DNA of 64,000 nt from Siphonodentalium dalli (lineage: Eukaryota; Mollusca; Scaphopoda; Gadilida; Siphonodentaliidae): assembly GCA_032622095.1 (NCBI GenBank), contig CP136064.1, forward strand, positions 141,997,954 through 142,061,953. Direction: 5' to 3'. The translations under genes were made by a program, and so were the position numbers. The notes beneath the pieces were generated by a model. It did no database searches. It was not told the DNA's origin and was given only the letters and a program-made list of their open reading frames with translations. This document shows positions 1 to 15,900 of the stretch, piece after piece (positions within the stretch are counted from its first letter, which is position 1; each line of letters opens with the position of its first letter).

Positions 1-2646
1 TCAATGACATGTAGATTGGAACGAGTCATTTTGGGATCATTCGGCCAAAAAACATGGCCGCCAGCAGCCGTCTTGGATTTTACTCTTTGTGTGACTAAAT
101 CCTTTAGCACAGGATACAGGTCGTACCTTTAGTCTGATCATCATAAAATTTGTCATGGATGTTAACAATGACTTGTAGATGGGAACGAGTCATTTTGGGT
201 TCATTCGGCCAAAAACCATGGCCGCCAGCAGCCATCTTGGATTTTACTGTTTGTATGACTGAATCCTTTAGCACGGGCTACAGGTCGTACCTTTAGTCTG
301 ATAATCATAAAATTTGTTATGGCTGTTGAAATTGGAATGTAGATGGGAACGAGTCATTTTGGGGTCATTCGGACAAAAAACATGGCCGCCAGTGGCCATC
401 TTTGTTTTCAAAATTCAATCCATTATCACGGGCCACAGGTCGCATTGTTCGTCTGATCATCATGAAATTGTTCCTGGATGTTAATATTGACATGTAGATG
501 GGAACGAGTCATTTTAGGTTTACTCGGGCAAAAAACATGGCCGCCAGCAGCCATCTTTGATTGTACTCTTTGTATGACTAAATCCTTTAGCACGGGCTAC
601 AGGTCGTACCTTTAGTCTGATCATCATGAAATTTGTTATGGCTGTTGAAATTGGAATGTAGATGGGAACGAGTCATTTTGGGGTCATTCGGACAAAAAAC
701 ATGGCCGCCAGTGGCCATCTTTGTTTTCAAAATTCAATCCATTAGCACGGGCCACAGGTCGCATTGTTCGTCTGATCATCATGAAATTATTCCTGGATGT
801 TAATATTGACATGTAGATGGGAAAGAGTCATTTTGGGGTCGTTCGGCAAAAAACATGGCCGCCAGCAGCCATCTTGGATTTTACTCTTTACATGACTAAA
901 TCATTTAGCACGGGCTACAGGTCGTACCTTTAATCTGATCATCATGAAATTTGTTATAGCTGTTGAAATTGGAATGTTGATGGGAACGAGTTATTTTGGG
1001 GTCATTCGAACAAAAAACATGGCCGCCAGTGACCATCTTTGATTTTACTCTTTACGTGACTAAATCCTTTAGCACGGGCTACAGGTCGTACCTTTAGTCT
1101 GATCATCATGAAATTTGTTATCTCTGTTGAAATTGGAATGTAGATGGGAACGAGTCATTTTGGGGTCATTAGGACGAAAAATATGGCCGCCAGTGGCCAT
1201 CTTTGTTTTCAAAATTCAATCCATTAGCACGGGCCACAGGTCGCATTGTTCGTCTGATCATCATGAAATTATTCCTGGATGTTAATATTGGCATGTAGAT
1301 GGGAAAGAGTCATTTTGGGGTCGTTCGGCAAAAAAACATGGCCGCCAGCAGCCATCTTGGATTTTACTCTTTACATGACTAAATCATTTAGCACGGGCTA
1401 CAGGTCGTACCTTTAATCTGATCATCATGAAATTTGTTATAGCTGTTGAAATTGGAATGTAGATGGGAACGAGTCATTTTGGGGTCATTCGAACAAAAAA
1501 CATGGCCGCCAGTGACCATCTTTGATTTTACTCTTTACATGACTAAATCCTTTAGCACGGGCTACAGGTCGTACCTTTAGTCTGATCATCATGAAATTTG
1601 TTATCGCTGTTGAAATTGGAATGTAGATGGGAACGAGTCATTTTGGGGTCATTCGGGCAAAAAACATGGCCGCCAGTGGCCATCTTTGTTTTCAAAATTC
1701 AATCCATTAGCACGGGCCACAGGTCGCATTGTTCGTCTGATCATCATGAAATTATTCCTGGATGTTAATATTGACATGTAGATGGGAAAGAGTCATTTTG
1801 GGGTCGTTCGGCAAAAAAACATGGCCGCCAGCAGCCATCTTGGATTTTACTCTTTACATGACTAAATCATTTAGCACGGGCTACAGGTCGTACCTTTAAT
1901 CTGATCATCATGAAATTTGTTATAGCTGTTGAAATTGGAATGTAGATGGGAACGAGTCATTTTGGGGTCATTCGAACAAAAAACATGGCCGCCAGTGACC
2001 ATCTTTGATTTTACTCTTTACATGACTAAATCGTTTAGCACGGGCTACAGGTCGTACCATGAAATTTGTTATGGCTGTTGAAATTGGAATGTAGATGGGA
2101 ACGAGTCATTTTGTCTGATCATCATAAAATTTGACATGGATGTTGACAATGACATGTAGATTGGAACGAGTCATTTTGGGATCATTCGGCCAAAAACATG
2201 GCCGCCAGCAGCCGTCTTGGATTTTACTCTTTGTGTGACTAAATCCTTTAGCACAGGATACAGGTCGTACCTTTATTCTGATCATCATAAAATTTGTCAT
2301 GGATGTTAACAATGAATTGTAGATGGGAACGAGTCATTTTGAGTTCATTCGGCCAAAAAACATGGCCGCCAGCAGCCATCTTGGATTGTACTCTTTGTAT
2401 GACTAAATCCTTTAGCACGGGCTACAGGTCGTACCTTTAGTCTAATCATCATGAAATTTGTTATGTCTGTTGAAATTGGAATGTAGATGGGAACGAGTCA
2501 TTTTGGGGTCATTCGGACAAAAAACATGGCCGCCAGTGACCATCTTTGATTTTACTGTGTGTATGACTAAATCTTTTAGCACGGGCTACAGGTCATACCT
2601 TTAGTCTGATCATCATAAAATTTGACAAGGATGTTGCCAATGACAT

Positions 2647-4827
2647 GTAGATTGGAACGAGTCATTTTGGGATCATTCGGCCAAAAAACATGGCCGCCAG
2701 CAGCCGTCTTGGATTTTACTCTTTGTGTGACTAAATCCTTTAGCACAGGATACAGGTCGTACCTTTACTCTGATCATCATAAAATTTGTCATGGATGTTA
2801 ACAATGACTTGTAGATGGGAACGAGTCATTTTGGGTTCATTCGGCCAAAAAACATGGCCGCCAGCAGCCATCTTGGATTTTACTGTTTGTATGACTGAAT
2901 CCTTTAGCACGGGCTACAGGTCGTACCTTTAGTCTGATCATCATAAAATTTGTTATGGCTGTTGAAATTGGAATGTAGATGGGAACGAGTCATTTTGGAG
3001 TCATTCGGACAAAAAACATGGCCGCCAGTGGCCATCTTTGTTTTCAAAATTCAATCCATTATCACGGGCCACAGGTCGCATTGTTCGTCTGATCATCATG
3101 AAATTTGTCCTGGATGTTAATATTGACATGTAGATGGGAACGAGTCATTTTTGGTTTACTCGGGCAAAAAACATGGCCGCCAGCAGCCATCTTTGATTGT
3201 ACTCTTTGTATGACTAAATCCTTTAGCACGGGCTACAGGTCGTACCTTTAGTCTGATCATCATGAAATTTGTTATGGCTGTTGAAATTGGAATGTAGATG
3301 GGAACGAGTCATTTTGGGGTCATTCGGAAAAAAAACATGGCCGCCAGTGGCCATCTTTGTTTTCAAAATTCAATCCATTAGCACGGGCCACAGATCGCAT
3401 TGTTCGTCTGATCATCATGAAATTATTCCTGGATGTTAATATTGACATGTAGATGGGAAAGAGTCATTTTGGGGTCGTTCGGCAAAAAAACATGGCCGCC
3501 AGCAGCCATCTTGGATTTTACTCTTTACATGACTAAATCCTTTAGCACGGGCTACAGGTCGTACCTTTAGTCTGATCATCATGAAATTTGTTATGGCTGT
3601 TGAAATTGGAATGTAGATGGGAACGAGTCATTTTGGGGTCATTCGGACAAAAAACATGGCCGCCAGTGACCATCTTTGATTTTACTGTTTGTATGACTAA
3701 ATCCTTTAGCACGGGTTACAGGTCATACATTTAGTCTGATCATCATAAAATTTGACATGGATGTTGACAATGACATGTAGATTGGAACGAGTCATTTTGG
3801 AATTATTCGGCCTAAAAACATGGCCGCCAGCAGCCGTCTTGGATTTTACTCTTTGTGTGACTAAATCCTTTAGCACAGGATACAGGTCGTACCTTTATTC
3901 TGATCATCATAAAATTTGTCATGTATGTTAACAATGACTTGTAGATGGGAACGAGTTATTTTGGGTTCATTTTGCCAAATTACATGTCCGCCAGCAGCCA
4001 TCTTGGATTTTACTGTTTGTATGACTGAATCCTTTAGCACGGGCTACAGGTCGTACCTTTAGTCTGATAATCATAAAATTTGTTATGGCTGTTGAAATTG
4101 GAATGTAGATGGGAACGAGTCATTTTGGGGTCATTCGGACGAAAAACTTGGCCGCCAGTGGCCATCTTTGTTTTCAAAATTCAATCCATTAGCACGGGCC
4201 ACAGGTCTCATTGTTCGTCTGATCATCATGAAATTTGTCCTGGATGTTAATATTGACATGTAGATGGAAACGAGTCATTTTTGGTTTACTCGGGCAAAAA
4301 ACATGGCCGCCAGCAGCCATCTTTGATTGTACTCTTTGTATGACTAAATCCTTTAGCGCGGGCTACAGGTCGTACCTTTAGTCTGATCATCATGAAATTT
4401 GTTATGGATGTTGAAATTGGAATGTAGATGGGAACGAGTCATTTTGGGGTCACTCGGACAAAAAACATGGCCGCCAGTGGCCATCTTTGTTTTCAAAATT
4501 CAATTCATTAACACGGGCCACAGGTCGCATTGTTCGTCTGATCATCATGAAATTATTCATCTTTGATTTTACTCTTTACATGACTAAATCCTTTAGCACG
4601 GGCTACAGTTCGTACCTTTAGTCTGATCATCATGAAATTTGTTATAGCTGTTGAAATTGGAATGTAGATGGGAACGAGTCATTTTGGGGTCATTCTGACA
4701 AAAAACTTGGCCGCCAGTGACCATCTTTGATTTTACTGTTTGTATGACTAAATCCTTTAGCACGGGCTACAGGTCATACCTTTAGTCTGATCATCATCAA
4801 ATTTGACATGGATGTTGACAATGACAT
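2647..4827. repeat. Higher-order units of 1130 and 1051 bp within the satellite
   Basis: The class of monomer starting gtagattggaacg marks block starts at 11, 2156, 2647, 3777, 4828 and about 5320. The block 2647-3776 is 1130 bp, which equals five 164-bp plus two 155-bp monomers. The block 3777-4827 is 1051 bp and carries a fused monomer near 4555, where attattcat runs straight into ctttgattttactc. The first 2 kb of the window matches DNA 2636 bp downstream (positions 5 and 2641 align, and the next monomers keep the same class order). This is a true higher-order repeat, not independent monomers. Confidence 0.8.
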
Positions 4828-7800
4828 GTAGATTGGAACGAGTCATTTTGGGATCATTCGGCCAAAAACATGGCCGCCAGCAGCCGTCTTGGATTTTACT
4901 CTTTGTGTGACTAAATCCTTTAGCACAGGATACAGGTCGTACCTTTATTCTGATCATCATAAAATTTGTCATGGATGTTAACAATGACTTGTAGATGGGA
5001 ACGAGTCATTTTGGGTTCATTCGGCCAAAAAACATGGTCGCCAGCAGCCATCTTGGATTGTACTCTTTGTATGACTAAATCCTTTAGCACGGGCTACAGG
5101 TCGTACCTTTAGTCTAATCATCATGCAATTTGTTATGTCTGTTGAAATTGGAATGTAGATGGGAACGAGTCATTTTGGGGTCATTCGGACAAAAAACATG
5201 GCCGCCAGTGACCATCTTTGATTTTACTGTTTGTATGACTAAATCTTTTAGCACGGGCTACAGGTCATACCTTTAGTCTGATCATCATAAAATTTGACAT
5301 GGATGTTGTCAATGATATTTAGATTGGAACGAGTCATTTTGGGATCATTCGGCCAAAAAACATGGCCGCCAGCAGCCGTCTTGGATTTTACTCTTCGTGT
5401 GACTAAATCCTTTAGCACAGGATACAGGTCGTACCTTTAGTCTGATCATCATAAAATTTGTCATGGATGTTAACAATGACTTGTAGATGGGAATGAGTCA
5501 TTTTGGGTTCATTCGGCCAAAAAACATGGCCGCCAGCAGCCATCTTGGATTTTACTGTTTGTATGACTGAATCCTTTAGCACGGGCTACAGGTCGTACCT
5601 TTAGTCTGATCATCATAAAATTTGTTATGGCTGTTGAAATTGGAATGTAGATGGGAACGAGTCATTTTGGGGTCATTCGGAGAAAAAAACATGGCCACAG
5701 GTCGCATTGTTCGTCTGATCATCATGAAATTATTCATGGATGTTAATATTGACATGTAGATGGGAAAGAGTCATTTTGGGGTCGTTCGGCAAAAAAACAT
5801 GGCCGCCAGCAGCCATCTTGGATTTTACTCTTTACATGACTAAATCCTTTAGCACGGCTACAGGTCGTACCTTTAATCTGATCATCATGAAATTTGTTAT
5901 AGCTGTTGAAATTGGAATGCAGATGGGAACAAGTCATGTTGGGGTCATTCGGACAAAAAACATGGCCGCCAGTGACCATCTTTGATTTTACTCTTTACAT
6001 GACTAAATCCTTTAGCACGGGCTACAGGTCGTACCTTTAGTCTGATCATCATGAAATTTGTTATGGCTGTTGAAATTGGAATATAGATGGGAACGAGTCG
6101 TTTTGGGGATCATTCGGATAAAAAACATGGCCGCCAGTGACCATATTGGATTTTACTGTTTGTATGACTGAATCCTTTAGCACGGGCTACAGGTCGTACC
6201 TTTAGTCTGATCATCATGAAATTTGTCATAGCTGTTGAAATTGGAATGTAGATGGGAACGATTCATTTTGGGGTCATTCGAGCTAAAAACATGACCGCCA
6301 GTGACCATCTTTGATTTTACTCTTTACATGACTAAATCCTTTAGCACGGGCTACAGTTCGTACCTTTAGTCTGATCATCATGAAATTTGTTATTGCTGTT
6401 GAAATTGGAATGTAGATGGGAACGAGTCATTTTGGGGTCATTCGGACAAAAAACATGGCCGCCAGTGACCATCTTTGATTTTACTGTTTGTATGACTAAA
6501 TCATTTAGCACGGGCTACAGGTCATACCTTTAGTCTGATCATCATAAAATTTGACATGGATGTTTACAATGACTTGTAGATGGGAACGAGTCATTTTGGG
6601 TTCATTCGGCCAAAAAACATGGCCGCCAGCAGCCATCTTGGATTTTACTGTTTGTATGACTGAATCCTTTAGCACGGGCTACAGGTCGTACCTTTAGTCT
6701 GTTCATCATGAAATTTGTCATAGCTGTTGAAATTGGAATGTAGATAGGAACGAGTCATTTTGGGGTCATTCGGATAAAAAACATGGCCGCCAGTGGCCAT
6801 CTTTGATTTTACTCTTTACATGACTAAATCCTTTAGCACGGGCTACAGTTCGTACCTTTAGTCTGATCATCATGAAATTTGTTATTGCTGTTGTAATAGG
6901 AATGTAGATGGGAACAAGTCATATCGGGGTCATTCGGACAAAAAACATGGCCGCCAGTGGCCATCTTTGTTTTCAAAATTCAATCCATTAGCACGGGCCA
7001 CAGGTCGCATTGTTCGTCTGATCATCATGAAATTATTCATGGATGTTAATATTGACATGTAGATGGGAAAGAGTCATTTTGGGGTCGTTCGGCAAAAAAA
7101 CATGGCCGCCAGCAGCCATCTTGGATTTTACTCTTTACATGACTAAATCCTTTAGCACGGGCTACAGGTCGTACCTTTAATCTGATCATCATGAAATTTG
7201 TTATTGCTGTTGAAATTGGTATGTAGATGGGAACGAGTCATTTTGGGGTCATTCGGACAAAAAACATGGCCGCCAGCAGCTGTCTTGGATTTTACTCTTT
7301 GTGTGACTAAATCCTTTAGCACAGTATACAGGTCGTATCTTTATTCTGATCATCATAAAATTTGTCATGGATGTTAACAATGACTTGTAGGTGGGAACGA
7401 GTCATTTTGGGTTCATTCGGCCAAAAAACATGGCCGCCGGCAGCCATATTGGATTTTACTGTTTGTATGACTGAATCCTTTAGCACGGGCTACAGGTCGT
7501 ACCTTTAGTCTGATCATCATGAAATTTGACATGGCTGTTGAAATTGGAATGTAGATGGGAACGAGTCATTTTGGGATCATTCGGCCAAAAAACATGGCCG
7601 CCAGCAGCCGTCTTGGATTTTACTCTTTGTGTGACTAAATCATTTAGCACAGGATACAAGTCGTACCTTTAGATTGATCATCATAAAATTTGTCATGGAT
7701 GTTAACAATGACTTGTAGATGGGAACGAGTCATTTTGGGTTCATTCGGCCAAAACACATGGCCGCCAGCAGCCATATTGGATTTTACAGTTTGTATGACT

Positions 7801-9924
7801 GAATCCTTTAGCACGGGCTACAGGTCGTACCTTTAGTCTGATCATCATGAAATTTGTCATAGCTATTGAAATTGGAATGTAGATGGGAACGAATCATTTT
7901 TGGGTCATTCGAACTAAAAACATGGCCGCCAGTGACCATCTTTGATTTTACTCTTTACATGACTAAATCCTTTAGCACAGGCTACAGGTCGTACCTTTAG
8001 TCTGATCATCATGAAATTTGTTATGGCTGTTGAAATTGGAATGTAGATGGGAAAGAGTCATTTCGGGTCATTTGGACAAAAAACATGGCCGCCAGTGACC
8101 ATCTTTGATTTTACTGTTTGTATGACTAAATCATTTAGCACAGGATACAAGTCGTACCTTTAGATTGATCATCATAAAATTTGTCATGGATGTTAACAAT
8201 GACTTGTAGATGGGAACGAGTCATTTTGTGTTCATTCGGCCAAAAAACATGGCCGCCAGCAGCCATATTGGATTTTACTGTTTGTATGACTGAATCCTTT
8301 AGCACGGGCTACAGGTCGTACCTTTAGTCTGATCATCATGAAATTTGTCATAGCTGTTGAAATTGGAATGTAGATGGGAACGATTCATTTTGTGGTCATT
8401 CGAACTAAAAACATGGCCGCCAGTGACCATCTTTGATTTTACTCATTACATGACTAAATCCTTTAGCACGGGCTACAGGTCGTAACTTTTGTCTGATCAT
8501 CATGAAATTTGTTAGGGCTGTTGAAATTGGAATGTAGATGGGAAAGAGTCATTTTGGGGTCATTCGGACAAAATACAGTGACCATCTTTGATTTTACTGT
8601 TTGTATGACTAAATCCTTTAGCACGGGCTACAGGTCATACCTTTAGTCTGATCATCATAAAATTTGACATGGATGTTGACAATGACATGTAGATTGGAAC
8701 TAGTCATTTTGGGATCATTCGGCCAAAAAACATGGCCGCCAGCAGCCGTCTTGGATTTTACTCTTTGTGTGACTAAATCATTTAGCACAGGATACAGGTC
8801 GTATCTTTAGACTGATCATCATAAAATTTGTCATGGATGTTAACAATGACTTGTAGATGGGAACGAGTCATTTTGGGTTCATTCGGCCAAAAAACATGGC
8901 CCCCAGCAGCCGTCTTGGATTTTACTCTTTGTGTGACTAAATCCTTTAGCACAGGATACAGGTCGTACCTTTAGTCTGATCATCATGAAATTTGTTATGG
9001 CTGTTGAAATTTGAATGTAGATGGGAAAGAGTCATTTGGGGTCATTTGGACAAAAAACATGGCCGCCAGTGACCATCTTTGATTTTACTGTTAGAATGAC
9101 TAAATCTTTTAGCACGGGCTACAGGTCATACCTTTAGTCTGATCATCATAAAATTTGACATGGATGTTGTCAATGACATGTAGATTGGAACGAGTCATTT
9201 TGGGATCATTCGGCCAAAAAACATGGCCGCCAGCAGCCGTCTTGGATTTTACTCTTTGTGTGACTAAATCATTTAGCACAGGATACAGGTCGTATCTTTG
9301 GACTGATCATCATAAAATTTGTCATGGATGTTAACAATGACTTGTAGATGGGAACGAGTCATTTTGGGTTCATTCGGCCAAAACACATCGCCGCCAGCAG
9401 CCATATTGGATTTTACAGTTTGTATGACTGAATCCTTTAGCACGGGCTACAGGTCGTACCTTTAGTCTGATCATCATAAAATTTGACATGGATGTTGTCA
9501 ATGACATGTAGATTGGAACGAGTCATTTTGGGATCATTCGGCCAAAAAACATGGCCGCCAGCAGCCGTCTTGGATTTTACTCTTTGTGTGACTAAATCAT
9601 TTAGCACAGGATACAGGTCGTATCTTTAGACTGATCATCATAAAATTTGTCATGGATGTTAACAATGACTTGTAGATGGGAACGAGTCATTTTGGGTTCA
9701 TTCGGCCAAAACACATGGCCGCCAGCAGCCATATTGGATTTTACAGTTTGTATGACTGAATCCTTTAGCACGGGCTACAGGTCGTACCTTTAGTCTGATC
9801 ATCATGAAATTTGTCATAGCTATTGAAATTGGAATGTAGATGGGAACGAATCATTTTTGGGTCATTCGGCCAAAAAACATGGCCGCCAGCAGCCATATTG
9901 GATTTTACTGTTTGTATGACTGAA

Positions 9925-12900
9925 TCCTTTAGCACGGGCTACAGGTCGTACCTTTAGTCTGATCATCATGAAATTTGTCATAGCTGTTGAAATTGGAATG
10001 TAGATGGGAACGATTCATTTTGTGGTCATTCGAACTAAAAACATGGCCGCCAGTGACCATCTTTGATTTTACTCATTACATGACTAAATCCTTTAGCACG
10101 GGCTACAGTTCGTACCTTTAGTCTGATCATCATGAAATTTGTTATTGCTGTTGAAATTGGAATGTAGATGGGAACAAGTCATATCGGGGTCATTCGGACA
10201 AAAAACATGGCCGCCAGTGACCATCTTTGATTTTACTGTTTGTATGACTAAATCTTTTAGCACGGGCTACAGGTCATACCTTTAGTCTGATCATCATAAA
10301 ATTTGACATGGATGTTAACAATGACTTGTAGATGGGAACGAGTCATTTTGGGTTCATTCGGCCAAAAAACATGGCCGTCAGCAGCCATCTTGGATTTTAC
10401 GGTTTGTATGACTGAATCCTTTAACACGGGCTACAGGTCGTACCTTTAGTCTGTTCATCATAAAATTTGTTATGGCTGTTGAAATTGGAATGTAGATAGG
10501 AACGAGTCATTTTGTGGTCATTCGGACAAAATACATGGCCGCCAGTGACCATCTTTGATTTTACTGTTTGTATGACTAAATCCTTTAGCACGGGCTACAG
10601 GTCATACCTTTAGTCTGATCATCATAAAATTTGACATGGATGTTGACAATGACATGTAGATTGGAACGAGTCATTTTGGGATCATTCGGCCAAAAAACAT
10701 GGCCGCCAGCAGCCGTCTTGGATTTTACTCTTTGTGTGACTAAATCATTTAGCACAGGATACAGGTCGTATCTTTAGACTGATCATCATAAAATTTGTCA
10801 TGGATGTTAACAATGACTTGTAGATGGGAACGAGTCATTTTGGGTTCATTCGGCCAAAAAACATGGCCGCCAGCAGCCGTCTTGGATTTTACTCTTTGTG
10901 TGACTAAATCCTTTAGCACAGGATACAGCTCGTACCATTAGTCTGATCATCATGAAATTTGTTATGGCTGTTGAAATTGGAATGTAGATGGGAAAGAGTC
11001 ATTTGGGGTCATTTGGACAAAAAACATGGCCGCCAGTGACCATCTTTGATTTTACTGTTAGAATGACTAAATCTTTTAGCACGGGCTACAGGTCATACCT
11101 TTAGTCTGATCATCATAAAATTTGACATGGATGTTGTCAATGACATGTAGATTGGAACGAGTCATTTTGGGATCATTCGGCCAAAAAACATGGCCGCCAG
11201 CAGCCGTCTTGGATTTTACTCTTTGTGTGACTAAATCATTTAGCACAGGATACAGGTCGTATCTTTAGACTGATCATCATAAAATTTGTCATGGATGTTA
11301 ACAATGACTTGTAGATGGGAACGAGTCATTTTGGGTTCATTCGGCCAAAACACATCGCCGCCAGCAGCCATATTGGATTTTACAGTTTGTATGACTGAAT
11401 CCTTTAGCACGGGCTACAGGTCGTACCTTTAGTCTGATCATCATAAAATTTGACATGGATGTTGTCAATGACATGTAGATTGGAACGAGTCATTTTGGGA
11501 TCATTCGGCCAAAAATCATGGCCGCCAGCAGCCGTCTTGGATTTTACTCTTTGTGTGACTAAATCATTTAGCACAGGATACAGGTCGTATCTTTAGACTG
11601 ATCATCATAAAATTTGTCATGGATGTTAACAATGACTTGTAGATGGGAACGAGTCATTTTGGGTTCATTCGGCCAAAACACATGGCCGCCAGCAGCCATA
11701 TTGGATTTTACAGTTTGTATGACTGAATCCTTTAGCACGGGCTACAGGTCGTACCTTTAGTCTGATCATCATGAAATTTGTCATAGCTATTGAAATTGGA
11801 ATGTAGATGGGAACGAATCATTTTTGGGTCATTCGAACTAAAAACATGGCCGCCAGTGACCATCTTTGATTTTACTCTTTACATGACTAAATCCTTTAGC
11901 ACAGGCTACAGGTCGTACCTTTAGTCTGATCATCATGAAATTTGTTATGGCTGTTGAAATTGGAATGTAGATGGGAAAGAGTCATTTGGGGTCATTTGGA
12001 CAAAAAACATGGCCGCCAGTGACCATCTTTGATTTTACTGTTTGTATGACTAAATCTTTTAGCACGGGCTACAGGTCATACCTTTAGTCTGATCATCTTA
12101 AAATTTGACATGGATGTTGTCAATGACATGTAGATTGGAACGAGTCATTTTGGGATCATTCGGCCAAAAAACATGGCCGCCAGCAGCCGTCTTGGATTTT
12201 ACTCTTTGTGTGACTAAATCATTTAGCACAGGATACAGGTCGTATCTTTAGACTGATCATCATAAAATTTGTCATGGATGTTAACAATGACTTGTAGATG
12301 GGAACGAGTCATTTTGGGTTCATTCGGCCAAAAAACATGGCCGCCAGCAGCCGTCTTGGATTTTACTCTTTGTGTGACTAAATCCTTTAGCACAGGATAC
12401 AGGTCGTACCTTTAGACTGATCATCATAAAATTTGTCATGGATGTTAACAATGACTTGTAGATGGGAACGAGTCATTTTGGGTTCATTCGGCCAAAAAAC
12501 ATGGCCGCCAGCAGCCATATTGGATTTTACTGTTTGTATGACTGAATCCTTTAGCACGGGCTACAGGTCGTACCTTTAGTCTGATCATCATGAAATTTGT
12601 CATAGCTGTTGAAATTGGAATGTAGATGGGAACGATTCATTTTGTGGTCATTCGAACTAAAAACATGGCCGCCAGTGACCATCTTTGATTTTACTCATTA
12701 CATGACTAAATCCTTTAGCACGGGCTACAGTTCGTACCTTTAGTCTGATCATCATGAAATTTGTTATTGCTGTTGAAATTGGAATGTAGATGGGAACAAG
12801 TCATATCGGGGTCATTCGGACAAAAAACATGGCCGCCAGTGACCATCTTTGATTTTACTGTTTGTATGACTAAATCTTTTAGCACGGGCTACAGGTCATA

Positions 12901-15900
12901 CCTTTAGTCTGATCATCATAAAATTTGACATGGATGTTAACAATGACTTGTAGATGGGAACGAGCCATTTTGGGTTCATTCGGCCAAAAAACATGGCCGC
13001 CAGCAGCCATCTTGGATTTTACGGTTTGTATGACTGAATCCTTTAGCACGGGCTACAGGTCGTACCTTTAGTCTGTTCATCATAAAATTTGTTATGGCTG
13101 TTGAAATTGGAATGTAGATGGGAACGAGTCATTTTGGGGTCATTCGGACAAAAAACATGGCCGCCAGTGACCATCTTTGATTTTACTCTTTACATGACTA
13201 AATCCTTTAGCACGGGCTACAGGTCGTACCTTTAGTCTGATCATCATGAAATTTGTCATAGCTGTTGAAATTGGAATGTAGATGGGAACGATTCATTTTG
13301 TGGTCATTCGAACTAAAAACATGGCCGCCAGTGACCATCTTTGATTTTACTCATTACATGACTAAATCCTTTAGCACGGGCTACAGTTCGTACCTTTAGT
13401 CTGATCATCATGAAATTTGTTATTGCTGTTGAAATTGGAATGTAGATGGGAACAAGTCATATCGGGGTCATTCGGACAAAAAACATGGCCGCCAGTGACC
13501 ATCTTTGATTTTACTGTTTGTATGACTAAATCTTTTAGCACGGGCTACAGGTCATACCTTTAGTCTGATCATCATAAAATTTGACAAGGATGTTAACAAT
13601 GACTTGTAGATGGGAACGAGTCATTTTGGGTTCATTCGGCCAAAAAACATGGCCGCCAGCAGCCATCTTGGATTTTACGGTTTGTATGACTGAATCCTTT
13701 AACACGGGCTACAGGTCGTACCTTTAGTCTGTTCATCATAAAATTTGTTATGGCTGTTGAAATTGGAATGTAGATAGGAACGAGTCATTTTGTGGTCATT
13801 CGGACAAAATACATGGCCGCCAGTGACCATCTTTGATTTTACTGTTTGTATGACTAAATCCTTTAGCACGGGCTACAGGTCATACCTTTAGTCTGATCAT
13901 CATAAAATTTGACATGGATGTTGACAATGACATGTAGATTGGAACGAGTCATTTTGGGATCATTCGGCCAAAAAACATGGCCGCCAGCAGCCGTCTTGGA
14001 TTTTACTCTTTGTGTGACTAAATCATTTAGCACAGGATACAGGTCGTATCTTTAGACTGATCATCATAAAATTTGTCATGGATGTTAACAATGACTTGTA
14101 GATGGGAACGAGTCATTTTGGGTTCATTCGGCCAAAAAACATGGCCGCCAGCAGCCGTCTTGGATTTTACTCTTTGTGTGACTAAATCCTTTAGCACAGG
14201 ATACAGGTCGTACCTTTAGTCTGATCATCATGAAATTTGTTATGGCTGTTGAAATTGGAATGTAGATGGGAAAGAGTCATTTGGGGTCATTTGGACAAAA
14301 AACATGGCCGCCAGTGACCATCTTTGATTTTACTGTTAGAATGACTAAATCTTTTAGCACGGGCTACAGGTCATACCTTTAGTCTGATCATCATAAAATT
14401 TGACATGGATGTTGTCAATGACATGTAGATTGGAACGAGTCATTTTGGGATCATTCGGCCAAAAAACATGGCCGCCAGCAGCCGTCTTGGATTTTACTCT
14501 TTGTGTGACTAAATCATTTAGCACAGGATACAGGTCGTATCTTTAGACTGATCATCATAAAATTTGTCATGGATGTTAACAATGACTTGTAGATGGGAAC
14601 GAGTCATTTTGGGTTCATTCGGCCAAAACACATCGCCGCCAGCAGCCATATTGGATTTTACAGTTTGTATGACTGAATCCTTTAGCACGGGCTACAGGTC
14701 GTACCTTTAGTCTGATCATCATAAAATTTGACATGGATGTTGTCAATGACATGTAGATTGGAACGAGTCATTTTGGGATCATTCGGCCAAAAATCATGGC
14801 CGCCAGCAGCCGTCTTGGATTTTACTCTTTGTGTGACTAAATCATTTAGCACAGGATACAGGTCGTATCTTTAGACTGATCATCATAAAATTTGTCATGG
14901 ATGTTAACAATGACTTGTAGATGGGAACGAGTCATTTTGGGTTCATTCGGCCAAAACACATGGCCGCCAGCAGCCATATTGGATTTTACAGTTTGTATGA
15001 CTGAATCCTTTAGCACGGGCTACAGGTCGTACCTTTAGTCTGATCATCATGAAATTTGTCATAGCTATTGAAATTGGAATGTAGATGGGAACGAATCATT
15101 TTTGGGTCATTCGAACTAAAAACATGGCCGCCAGTGACCATCTTTGATTTTACTCTTTACATGACTAAATCCTTTAGCACAGGCTACAGGTCGTACCTTT
15201 AGTCTGATCATCATGAAATTTGTTATGGCTGTTGAAATTGGAATGTAGATGGGAAAGAGTCATTTGGGGTCATTCGGACAAAAAACATGGCCGCCAGTGA
15301 CCATCTTTGATTTTACTGTTTGTATGACTAAATCTTTTAGCACGGGCTACAGGTCATACCTTTAGTCTGATCATCTTAAAATTTGACATGGATGTTGTCA
15401 ATGACATGTAGATTGGAACGAGTCATTTTGGGATCATTCGGCCAAAAAACATGGCCGCCAGCAGCCGTCTTGGATTTTACTCTTTGTGTGACTAAATCAT
15501 TTAGCACAGGATACAGGTCGTATCTTTAGACTGATCATCATAAAATTTGTCATGGATGTTAACAATGACTTGTAGATGGGAACGAGTCATTTTGGGTTCA
15601 TTCGGCCAAAAAACATGGCCGCCAGCAGCCGTCTTGGATTTTACTCTTTGTGTGACTAAATCCTTTAGCACAGGATACAGGTCGTACCTTTAGACTGATC
15701 ATCATAAAATTTGTCATGGATGTTAACAATGACTTGTAGATGGGAACGAGTCATTTTGGGTTCATTCGATCAAAAAAACATGGCCGCCAGCAGCCATATT
15801 GGATTTTACTGTTTGTATGACTGAATCCTTTAGCACGGGCTACAGGTCGTACCTTTAGTCTGATCATCATGAAATTTGTCATAGCTGTTGAAATTGGAAT

